From assembly GCF_037338445.1 (NCBI RefSeq), contig NZ_CP147839.1:1-64000 (forward strand): a stretch of 64,000 nucleotides of DNA, read 5' to 3'. The notes under the pieces were generated by a model. That model did not search any database. It worked only from the letters and a program-made list of their open reading frames with translations, and was not told the origin of the DNA. Source of the stretch: Salinibaculum sp. SYNS191. Its GTDB lineage: Archaea > Halobacteriota > Halobacteria > Halobacteriales > Haloarculaceae. Below, piece by piece: positions 9,174 through 16,428 of this stretch; positions within the stretch are counted from its first letter, which is position 1, and each line of letters starts with the position of its first letter. The translations under genes were made by a program, and so were the position numbers.

Positions 9174-10322
9174 TCAAGCTTCCAGTTCGAAAGCCCTCTC
9201 AAGGAGATCAGTGAGCTCATTTAGAGCCTGAGTCGCAGTTTCATCAATTTGTACACTAACGCGATCGGTTTCCTTCGGGTGTTTCTTTCCTAACGAGAGG
9301 ACTACGTCGTCATCGGGGGAGAGGGAAGCTGAGAGCCAGGAGGTAACACGGGGGGAACCGGCGAACCAAGCCGTTGTCAAATCATGCCAAGGGCGTTCCC
9401 GATCTGCCTCAGTCGGACGATCCGACCCAAATGCCAGCCGTTCCAAGTTATTAGTGAATGACCGGAGTTCCTCGGTATCCGATTCTTCAAGCTGAACGGT
9501 GACACGGTGGGTATCTCCGTCCCAGCCCCAGTCCTTCTTTCCAAGCTGAAGAGTTAGCTGACCCGTTGGTGAGCGAGAAACAGTCGCCCAAGCGCGCCCC
9601 TTCCGTCGGAGATCTTGTTGAGCAACGGTCACCCATTCATCCGACTTATCGAATGAAGCCCAATATTCTCCGGGTACAGGGATCTCTACCGAAACAGAGG
9701 GCGACTTCTCTTGCCAGAGCCATCTGATGACTTCCGGGTACCCCTCCATATCAGACCGCGACGGAAGCGCATAGGGCCAGACAGACAGTATTCCGGAGAG
9801 ATCAACATCGTACTCTGAGAAATCGCCCTCATTGAGCCATGCAACGCTATAGTCACGCTGTAGATAATGGTCAGTGACTGCCTCGATATCTTTGCCCTGA
9901 TTCCGATACTGAGCCTCTATCGCGATACCCCTTCCATGGGGCTCTCGGGGAGTATCGAATGTGAGCAGGACATCCGCAATTCGGCCGTCGATACCGGATT
10001 CAAGCTCAACTGTCGCATCGGGGAAATCGTGCTCCAATCGAGCATATGCAATCGACTTCATTTTCATATGTTCGTCCGATTCACCAGGGCACTCGCCGAC
10101 ATCTACAAGATCAGCAAAGGTTGCCTGACCTGCAGTTTGGCCCATCTCAGAACGACCCTCCTGTTCGTGGTGCCGAAAATGACGGGAAATGAAAGCAGAA
10201 CCTCGTTCGTGAGACCGTACAACGGCCATCGGTTGGTCGCACGCAGGACAAGTAACAGACGTGCCGTCGGCTACTTGCGGTGGGATTACCCGTGTTCCGT
10301 TTAGAACTCCAAGATATGGCAT
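9174..10322 (-). CDS. CoiA-like nuclease-family protein with zinc finger
   Basis: A 382-residue protein. Residues 25-52 hold CPACDQP...HFRHH, a CxxC...HxxxH zinc finger. Residues about 105-165 follow the PD-(D/E)XK pattern of CoiA-like proteins: GIDGRIADVLLTF, then IAIEAQYRNQGKDIEAVTDH, then the Y-S-V-AWL strand. CoiA-like domains act on DNA in competence and occur in defence islands. The C-terminal 200 residues contain two similar stretches (LTLQLGKKDWGWDGDTHRVTV and a later counterpart with VVLSLGKKHPKETDRVSVQI), an internal repeat I do not recognise. It is convergent with the DUF262/HNH gene, only 6 bases apart. Role in restriction is inferred. Confidence 0.68.
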   Translation of the reverse strand: MPYLGVLNGTRVIPPQVADGTSVTCPACDQPMAVVRSHERGSAFISRHFRHHEQEGRSEMGQTAGQATFADLVDVGECPGESDEHMKMKSIAYARLEHDFPDATVELESGIDGRIADVLLTFDTPREPHGRGIAIEAQYRNQGKDIEAVTDHYLQRDYSVAWLNEGDFSEYDVDLSGILSVWPYALPSRSDMEGYPEVIRWLWQEKSPSVSVEIPVPGEYWASFDKSDEWVTVAQQDLRRKGRAWATVSRSPTGQLTLQLGKKDWGWDGDTHRVTVQLEESDTEELRSFTNNLERLAFGSDRPTEADRERPWHDLTTAWFAGSPRVTSWLSASLSPDDDVVLSLGKKHPKETDRVSVQIDETATQALNELTDLLERAFELEA

Positions 10323-10446
10323 CGAAGTCGATGGCTGTATTAGATTTGCTTGTCACTCGATCATAATGACCATTTCTCCGGCACCCCGTCGTTCGGGGGT
10401 CAAAGAGAAATCACTCACTTGGTGTCAAATCAGTAGTGGAGGATGA

Positions 10447-10552
10447 GTTTCCGGAAGTTTCCGGAAGCCTCGACTTTCCATGAACACAAATCGGGATACA
10501 GCGTAGGTTTTTGGGTACTCACGATGGTACTATCATAGGAGTTTCCGGAAAC
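10447..10552. repeat. candidate origin repeats (GTTTCCGGAA) upstream of orc1/cdc6
   Basis: Two tandem copies of GTTTCCGGAA at 10447-10466 and a perfect 12-base palindrome GTTTCCGGAAAC at 10541-10552, all in the 281-base gap before the Orc1/Cdc6 gene at 10604. Haloarchaeal origin recognition boxes often have a GTTTC/GGAAAC core near a G-string and sit next to their own orc gene, which this arrangement fits. A near copy, GTTTCCTGAAAC, is at 15117-15128. Origin function is inferred from position and likeness. Confidence 0.55.
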
Positions 10553-10603
10553 AACCCGGTCAGGCTTTTGTAACCTGACCCGAAATCAGTCTGTCAGAGA
10601 CAG

Positions 10604-11632
10604 ATGATTCGCGATGCTCGCGTCCTCCGGGCCGGGTTCGTTCCTCGGGAAGTTGAGCATCGCGACGCCGAAGTCAACCACCTCTCCAGTGTCCTCGAGC
10701 CAATCACGAACGGCGAACCCGCCGACACCGCTATTGTCACCGGACCCAGCGGCGCCGGCAAGACGTGCATCTCAAAATTCGTCACCGAACGCCTACGTGA
10801 GGAGGTCCTCGATGTCGAGACCACCTACGTCAACTGCTGGCGCAACTACACCCGGTTCCGCACGCTCTACCAGATCCTCGACGACCTCGGTGCAACCATC
10901 GACATCCACCGGCAGTCGACGCCCCACGACGAACTCGTCGACCGCCTCCAGCAACACGATGGCCCGCGAACCGTCGTCATCCTCGATGAGGTCGACCAGC
11001 TCGAAGACCCCAGCGTCATCTACGACCTCCACAGCCTCCCGCAATTCGCGATCATCTGCATAGCGAACAAGGAAGAGGAGCTGTTCAGCCGCGTCGACGA
11101 CCGGCTCGTGAGCCGGCTGCGCTCCAGCGAACACGTCCGGATGGACAAGTACCACGACGAGCAGCTGTACGATATCCTGAGTGCGCGGGCAAAGTGGGGG
11201 CTCGACAATGACGTCATCACCGACGACCAACTCTATCGAATCGCCGACGCGGCCGCCGGCGACGCCCGCCTCGCAATCGGTATCCTCCGAACGGCCGCCG
11301 GTAAGGCTGATCGCGAGAACCACGAGCGCATCACCGACGACATTCTCCTGGATGCCGCCGAGGATGCTCGGGCCCAAATCAAGCAGAAGAGCCTCGACTC
11401 GCTCACCCCGCACCAGCGCGTCGTCTACGACATCGTTCGCGAGCACGGCCCGGTCGGGCCGAGCGAGATTCACGAGCGCTATACCGAGGACGTCGATGAC
11501 CCACGGACGAAGCGGACTATCCGCACGTACCTCTCGAAGATGGAGCAGTACAACCTCCTCGAGGCGGAGGGGACGAGTCGGGATCGAGAGTACTCGCTCG
11601 TCGATTCAGCGGCGGCGTCGCCGATGCAGTGA
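10604..11632 (+). CDS. Orc1/Cdc6-family replication initiator
   Basis: This 342-residue AAA+ protein has Walker A GPSGAGKT at residues 47-54, Walker B VVILDEVDQL at about 124-133, sensor 1 in AIICIANKEE, and an arginine-rich box SRLRSSEHVR. The last 80 residues form a winged helix (LTPHQRVVYDIVREHGPVG). This is the family that binds origin boxes and loads the MCM helicase in archaea. Length is on the short side for chromosomal Orc1 (about 400), as usual for plasmid paralogues. The upstream GTTTCCGGAA repeats are its likely target. A second, broken orc gene lies 7 kb away, so the two may serve different replicons or times. Confidence 0.9.
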   Translation: MIRDARVLRAGFVPREVEHRDAEVNHLSSVLEPITNGEPADTAIVTGPSGAGKTCISKFVTERLREEVLDVETTYVNCWRNYTRFRTLYQILDDLGATIDIHRQSTPHDELVDRLQQHDGPRTVVILDEVDQLEDPSVIYDLHSLPQFAIICIANKEEELFSRVDDRLVSRLRSSEHVRMDKYHDEQLYDILSARAKWGLDNDVITDDQLYRIADAAAGDARLAIGILRTAAGKADRENHERITDDILLDAAEDARAQIKQKSLDSLTPHQRVVYDIVREHGPVGPSEIHERYTEDVDDPRTKRTIRTYLSKMEQYNLLEAEGTSRDREYSLVDSAAASPMQ

Positions 11633-11650
11633 CCGTGATCCCGTCAGCTA

Positions 11651-12337
11651 TCAGGAACTGAACTCGCCGAGGCCCGATTGCTCGTGGTCCAGCGGCTCGA
11701 TGACCTGGGGATCGTCGTTGCCGGGGTTGTTGACCCGCGTCGAGATCTCGTAGGCGTCCAGATCGTCTTTCGGGTACGGCTGGCACAGTTCCTTGCGGGT
11801 GTCCGCGTCTGCGGCGAGCCAGTCGGACTCAGCGTCCTTTGGGAGGACGACCGGCATCCGGTCGTGGATTGAGTTCATCAGGTTGTTCGGCTCCGTCGTG
11901 AGAATCGTGACGCACGAGATCGTCTCGTCGTCGCCCTCCCAGACGTCCCAGAGCCCAGCCATCGCGAATGCGGGGTCGTCCTCCCGGTAAATCCGGTAGG
12001 GCTGCTTCGACCCGCCGTTCGGCGATTGCCACTCGTAGAACCCAGACGAGGGGACGAGGCAAGGACGTGATTCCCACGCCCGCTCGAAGACGCGTTTCTC
12101 GTCGGCAGTCTCGGAGCGAGCGTTGATGATGCCCTCCTCGGGTTCGTCCGCCCAGAACGGAATCAGCCCCCAGTGGTAGGCGTCGATCTCGTCGGAAGCC
12201 TCGTTCGTGATGATGTGGAGGTCGTCGCCAGGCGCGATGTTGTATCGGGGTGTGTACCCGCCGTCCGCGACGACCTCGGCATCGAAGCGAGCCTCGAGGT
12301 CTGCTTGGTCGATGAAGAGCGAGTTTCGGCCACACAT
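11651..12337 (-). CDS. SRAP-family DNA-protein crosslink sensor/peptidase (YedK/HMCES-like)
   Basis: The true start is the ATG at 12337, because the family needs a catalytic cysteine directly after the initiator methionine (MCGRN). Other family marks are YNIAPGD, YHWGLIPFWA, INARSET, CLVPSSGFYEW and the HDRMPV motif with its catalytic histidine, in the expected order over 228 residues. SRAP proteins covalently trap abasic sites in single-stranded DNA and are common in chromosomes, plasmids and viruses. It is convergent with the orc1/cdc6 gene, 18 bases apart. A perfect inverted repeat lies just upstream of the start codon and may control it. Confidence 0.93.
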   Translation of the reverse strand: MCGRNSLFIDQADLEARFDAEVVADGGYTPRYNIAPGDDLHIITNEASDEIDAYHWGLIPFWADEPEEGIINARSETADEKRVFERAWESRPCLVPSSGFYEWQSPNGGSKQPYRIYREDDPAFAMAGLWDVWEGDDETISCVTILTTEPNNLMNSIHDRMPVVLPKDAESDWLAADADTRKELCQPYPKDDLDAYEISTRVNNPGNDDPQVIEPLDHEQSGLGEFSS

Positions 12338-12339
12338 AC

Positions 12340-12358
12340 CTCCCAGTCCAACTGGGAG
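12340..12358 (-). promoter_or_regulatory. inverted repeat at the SRAP start codon
   Basis: CTCCCAGT-cca-ACTGGGAG, 8-base perfect arms with a 3-base loop, ending 2 bases before the ATG of the SRAP gene. It may be an operator or an mRNA hairpin that limits translation. Confidence 0.5.
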
Positions 12359-12461
12359 AGTCTTCAACGTATCTGGAAATGTGAAGGTGTGGTGCTGTTG
12401 CTCCCTCGTTTGATTTTATATTTGGGGACAATCGACAAGTACAGACGAAAGATTTCACGGG

Positions 12462-14057
12462 TTAGAACGGTAGGTGTCCAGCTAATTCTACAGCGCGTTC
12501 ATAGGCTTGCGTTGCCAGATCTGCCACGATATCATATCCGCCGAAGCCGCCGAACAACGCCAGAAATACCAAGACCACCGTCAGCCACTTCACCGTGTTG
12601 TTAATCTGGATGTTCGTTGCCGACGATTGGTACGACAACAGCCGATTCAAGCTGGTCGCAGTCACCGAGTACCGGTCAAACAGACCTTCATAGTTCTCCT
12701 CGACCAACTCCATTTCGTCGACGATATCATCCAGAATGGTCGTGAACACACCTTGAGTTTCTTCCGTATCGTCGATCCGCCGTATATCCGAGACAGGAAT
12801 CTCACCGTGGTCGCGCTGCTCGAACCAGTCGGTCAAATATTCGAAATAGTTCTCCGCGATCTGCTGGTGGAACAGGACCCGCGAGTACGTCTCTGTGAAA
12901 TCCAAGTCGGCATCGATCAGGTGCTCCATGTCATCCTGGACGTCATCTATACTGCCGCCGGCATCTATCTGCGACAGGGAGAGCTCCCGGACCGACTCGT
13001 TCAACTCCCAGAATTCCAATCGCTTGTCTTTGAACCAGTTGAAGAGGTAGAGCAACGGGAGGAACCGGACAAAAAAGTCCGAACTCAGGGAAAGCGCTGA
13101 AGGCGGAGTTTGCGTGTTTTCATCAAGCACCAGCTGGTCAGAGATCTCGATCATGGTATAGGAACTATGGTACGTCATGTTATCGGGCGACATCTCACTC
13201 CCTGAACCGACGATACACACCGCGTTCGCCGCCTGTGGGATCACCGACTTGGAGGATAATGGATCGATATCCAGCATCTCGAAGAATCCGTGTCCTCCGA
13301 AGTGCGAGGCGTACGAGCGGTAGAGACGCTGATGATCCGTGACGTCGCGGGAGCCAGTCAAGGCTTCGTTGACGCTTAACCCTAATTTGAGAGTGGACAC
13401 GGTTATCGGCGTGTTCCTCCCGACGAGCCGTACTGGGTCATCATGGCTGGAGACGAGGCCGAGCGAGAACCCGTCGAAGATGTCACTCCATACCTCGCGG
13501 ATCGCGTCACGGGCCGGCGCTAAACCTGCATCCTGGTCCGCGGCCCAAATGGCGTCGAAGTGGTCCGAGGTCAGCTTTCCGGAGAGGACGATGTGATAGC
13601 CGAGCGGGACGGAGTTGAACTGGAGCACCGTCAGTTTGAGAGAGTCGAACTCGTCCCGATCCATTTCTATTTCGCCCCATTCCTGCGAGGTGAGCGGGAG
13701 TGTACCCGTTCCCCCCGTCGTCATCTCCTCCGGTGTCTCTTCCACCTCGTATAGGTCCATAAGATAGGCATCCAACTGGTTCTTGTCTGGGACGCCGACG
13801 AAGTCGATCGCCAGCATCACCGCTGGTCCTTCGAAAAGCATCTTGACCTCGCCGGCGTCAGTAAGAGAGTAGGTCGGTGGATCCTCGTCGTCGGGTTGGA
13901 TCCGACCTCGATCGATCAGATCCTCGAACGCAAATTCGATGGTATCACGGTCGTCGCCACGATTCTCGTCGATTTCGTCGATGACGTCCGCCTTCTCCTG
14001 CGGTTCCCGATCAAGCCGACCGAGGATGTACGCCTGAATGCGCTCAATATCGTCCAT
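12462..14057 (-). CDS. hypothetical protein with N-terminal winged helix and C-terminal membrane helix
   Basis: From the ATG at 14057 the product has 531 residues (a TTG at 14117 would add 20). Residues 1-75 look like a winged helix: DIERIQAYILGRLDREPQEK, FAFEDLIDRGRI, YSLTDAGEVKMLF. The middle is mixed alpha/beta without motifs I know. Residues about 490-515 (WLTVVLVFLALFGGFGGY) form one membrane helix close to the C-terminus, so the bulk probably faces the cytoplasm from a tail anchor. It stands alone between the SRAP gene and another hypothetical. No function can be assigned; a tail-anchored protein with an HTH-like start in this setting could be a stress or defence sensor. Confidence 0.6.
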   Translation of the reverse strand: MDDIERIQAYILGRLDREPQEKADVIDEIDENRGDDRDTIEFAFEDLIDRGRIQPDDEDPPTYSLTDAGEVKMLFEGPAVMLAIDFVGVPDKNQLDAYLMDLYEVEETPEEMTTGGTGTLPLTSQEWGEIEMDRDEFDSLKLTVLQFNSVPLGYHIVLSGKLTSDHFDAIWAADQDAGLAPARDAIREVWSDIFDGFSLGLVSSHDDPVRLVGRNTPITVSTLKLGLSVNEALTGSRDVTDHQRLYRSYASHFGGHGFFEMLDIDPLSSKSVIPQAANAVCIVGSGSEMSPDNMTYHSSYTMIEISDQLVLDENTQTPPSALSLSSDFFVRFLPLLYLFNWFKDKRLEFWELNESVRELSLSQIDAGGSIDDVQDDMEHLIDADLDFTETYSRVLFHQQIAENYFEYLTDWFEQRDHGEIPVSDIRRIDDTEETQGVFTTILDDIVDEMELVEENYEGLFDRYSVTATSLNRLLSYQSSATNIQINNTVKWLTVVLVFLALFGGFGGYDIVADLATQAYERAVELAGHLPF

Positions 14058-14315
14058 AGCAGCCAGTGACCCGTTCTTGTGGAAGTCGGTCGTGCCAGAA
14101 ACAAGAAGGTATAGCAATCATCATTTAACTACGCTACAAGGCCTCCAGAACATTGTGCTGACTATGCGTCCTGCATCTTGCACCGTACTCTGAACACATC
14201 TGAAACTGGGAAGACAGGAGCGGTCACTTCGCAAGCCTACTTATCGGCTGTTTCACCGCAGATGGTATGTGACCAAGAGGATCCCACAGAGGCGAAAAGA
14301 CTCTGAATCGTACGA

Positions 14316-14906
14316 TTAGAGCTCTGTCGGCGGCAGAAGCTCACAGAGAACAGCTGCTTGGTCAAGAAGTGCGTCGAAGAGCCGTTCAGTCGGTCGATAT
14401 AGCGCGTGGTGTTCATCAACAGAATATGGCGTTTTCTCATCATCTGTGTGTGAGAGAAATCCGCTTTCGAGGAGTGGAGCAAGGGTAGTATCCAGCGCAG
14501 TTCCGGAACGGCCAGATTCGACTTCGAGTGTGTGTCGAGAGAACTCAGAAAGGAACCGTGTACAGCAACTCAGGACGTGAGCACGTCGATCATCGAATAA
14601 TTCGTTGAGCGCAGTACGATGGGTGCGTGTCCAATACTCGTCGAGTTTGACGTATGTACGAACGATAGGGGAAAGCTCGTTCAAGGAACCATTAGCATGG
14701 ACGATGCCAAGGTCGTTGAGCGCATGTTGGTCTTTGGTGTCCAGAGATTCGCCGAGGGGATGGAGAACAGTTTGAAGCGCATCGTGGTATCGTGAAGTGA
14801 GGAACTCCCCAGCGACAACGTGGGCGTTCACGATATTTCGAGTTGGGTGCATTGACTCGTGGTGATCGGGGTTTCGGTGGTCGACGTGGGTTCGTGGATA
14901 GCTCAT
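14316..14906 (-). CDS. hypothetical helical protein
   Basis: A 196-residue mostly helical protein of unknown family. The C-terminal half (LAPLLESGFLSHTDDEKTPY, then VDEHHALYRPTERLFDALLD) has the cadence of a winged helix with a beta wing, and the histidine-rich start (THVDHRNPDHHESMHP) is unusual. It is divergent from the RadA-like gene at 15179, and an inverted repeat of the TTAACCAACA family lies between them at 14981-15022. That position would suit a regulator or a gene regulated through that site. I see no catalytic motif. Confidence 0.55.
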   Translation of the reverse strand: MSYPRTHVDHRNPDHHESMHPTRNIVNAHVVAGEFLTSRYHDALQTVLHPLGESLDTKDQHALNDLGIVHANGSLNELSPIVRTYVKLDEYWTRTHRTALNELFDDRRAHVLSCCTRFLSEFSRHTLEVESGRSGTALDTTLAPLLESGFLSHTDDEKTPYSVDEHHALYRPTERLFDALLDQAAVLCELLPPTEL

Positions 14907-14980
14907 AGAGCACCTCTTCCAACGTGGCGTTGAGCATTAACATACCGAGCAGTCAGGCTCGAGACTGCAGCTGGGCAGGT

Positions 14981-15022
14981 TTAACCAACACACCGCCGTC
15001 GATACGGCCGGGTGTTGGTTAA
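14981..15022. repeat. TTAACCAACA inverted repeat, copy 1
   Basis: Perfect 11-base arms TTAACCAACAC (14981-14991) and GTGTTGGTTAA (15012-15022) with 20 bases between. It lies between divergent genes starting at 14906 (minus) and 15179 (plus). First of six such sites in the window. Confidence 0.85.
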
Positions 15023-15178
15023 CACGAAGTGCGCTCGATTCAGGAACTATTCTCGGAAACAGGATCCAAACGGAGACTACTCGGGACTGTACCGGGATTG
15101 GAGGGGATCACATCGAGTTTCCTGAAACGCGGAAGCGACACGCCGCGGCTTATCGGGAACGTAGACAACTAATCTAGT

Positions 15179-16120
15179 ATGGGAGAACACTCAACGTCGA
15201 ACCGATTGACGGTGGACCAGCCGACACGGGGCGCTGACCGCAATCGGTCCCTTGCTGACCAGGCCGATCCGACTACGGACGAGATGTTGTTGCCGTCACT
15301 CGGCGACGGCATCACGCTGCTCGACGTCGAGGGAGGCCGCGGCGTCCCAATCCTGCAGTCGCTCGTACTCGACCATCTCCTCCTGCACGACGGGCCCGCC
15401 TTCTGGGTCGACGCAAATGGTCACGCGACGACGACACTCGCCCAGATCGCGCCCAGTCAACGGTTGCTCAACCGAATTCACGTCGCCCGCGGATTCACCG
15501 CCTACCAGCACTACGGCGCCGTCTGTAATCTCCCGACGGCAGTGAACAAGTCGATCCAGATGTCCACCACTGACGCCGGGACGGCCGGTCGAGGGGAACC
15601 GAGTCGTGACGAGGACACGTCGCCCCACACGCCCGCCCTCATCGTCGCGCCGGCCGTCGACGTCCAGTACCGCGCCGACGATATCCTCGGCGAAACCCAC
15701 GCGGGAACCCTTCAGGCTCGAACTCTCGCTCGGTTGGCAACCTACGCCGAGGGGTACGACATCCCGGTGCTCGTTACGCGAAACGAACGAAACGAATTCA
15801 CCGAGTCAGTCGCGACGGTCGCCGACCACCACCTGGAGTGCGAGCAGACTCGGATGGGGCCACGGGTCGTCGGCAAAGACTTCGAGACGCTCGTCTATCC
15901 CGTCGACGACGGCGCGTACTACCAGACGACGTTCGCGTACTGGCGGCAGCTGCTCGCGGCACGCGCCACGCAGGTCGGCGTGGAACCGACAACGTCGACG
16001 CCGTCGACGCCGACTCCGGAGGGTGTCGGGACAGGCGTCACAGCTGACGGTGAGACGGTGGCGGCCACTACGGACCCCTTGCTCGATGCGTGGACCGCGA
16101 CCGGGACAGGAGGCCGATAG
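15179..16120 (+). CDS. RadA/RecA-fold-like protein of the PolB operon
   Basis: A 313-residue protein. The stretch GDGITLLDVEGGRGVPILQS, then a helix and AFWVDANGHATTTLAQI, followed later by PALIVAPAVDVQY, has the strand-helix order of the RadA/RecA ATPase core, but the Walker A glycine-lysine signature is absent (EGGRGVP), so ATP binding is doubtful. Similar proteins precede a divergent polymerase B gene in haloarchaeal plasmid-like regions. The C-terminus is a threonine/proline-rich tail. It is followed after 2 bases by a small coiled-coil gene and then PolB, so the three are one operon, probably for repair or plasmid DNA synthesis. The fold call is moderate; the function is inferred. Confidence 0.6.
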   Translation: MGEHSTSNRLTVDQPTRGADRNRSLADQADPTTDEMLLPSLGDGITLLDVEGGRGVPILQSLVLDHLLLHDGPAFWVDANGHATTTLAQIAPSQRLLNRIHVARGFTAYQHYGAVCNLPTAVNKSIQMSTTDAGTAGRGEPSRDEDTSPHTPALIVAPAVDVQYRADDILGETHAGTLQARTLARLATYAEGYDIPVLVTRNERNEFTESVATVADHHLECEQTRMGPRVVGKDFETLVYPVDDGAYYQTTFAYWRQLLAARATQVGVEPTTSTPSTPTPEGVGTGVTADGETVAATTDPLLDAWTATGTGGR

Positions 16121-16122
16121 CG

Positions 16123-16428
16123 ATGGGGCGCACAAACCCGACGTACCGGGATGCGCTCCGGGCTATCGAAGAGCGCTGGGCAGAGTTCCGCCGGGCACTG
16201 CGGCGTCGCGACCAGCCACGATTTGACCAGCTGTTCGAGTACGCCCGCGAGCACGCCGACGCGAGCGGGCTGTTGAACCACCAAAATCCGCTGCTGCCGG
16301 CGCTGCTCAGCATCGATCTCGAACAGGAGGCCCGCCTCGACGACCACGAGGAACGCCTCGAGGAGCTCGAAGCCGCAGTCACAGCGAGCGATGATCAAGA
16401 GAGTGGCCCACCGGACGCGAACCCGTGA
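16123..16428 (+). CDS. small coiled-coil protein between RadA-like and PolB genes
   Basis: The product has 101 residues from the ATG at 16123. A strong ribosome binding site AGGAGG lies at 16108-16113 inside the end of the previous gene, 9 bases before this start, which decides it over an upstream in-frame codon. The sequence is helical, with a basic stretch AEFRRALRRRDQPRF and a heptad-like end ARLDDHEERLEELEAAV. Its stop overlaps the GTG of the polymerase gene (GTGA). Always finding this small gene with the polymerase would suggest an accessory subunit, but that is inference. Confidence 0.7.
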   Translation: MGRTNPTYRDALRAIEERWAEFRRALRRRDQPRFDQLFEYAREHADASGLLNHQNPLLPALLSIDLEQEARLDDHEERLEELEAAVTASDDQESGPPDANP

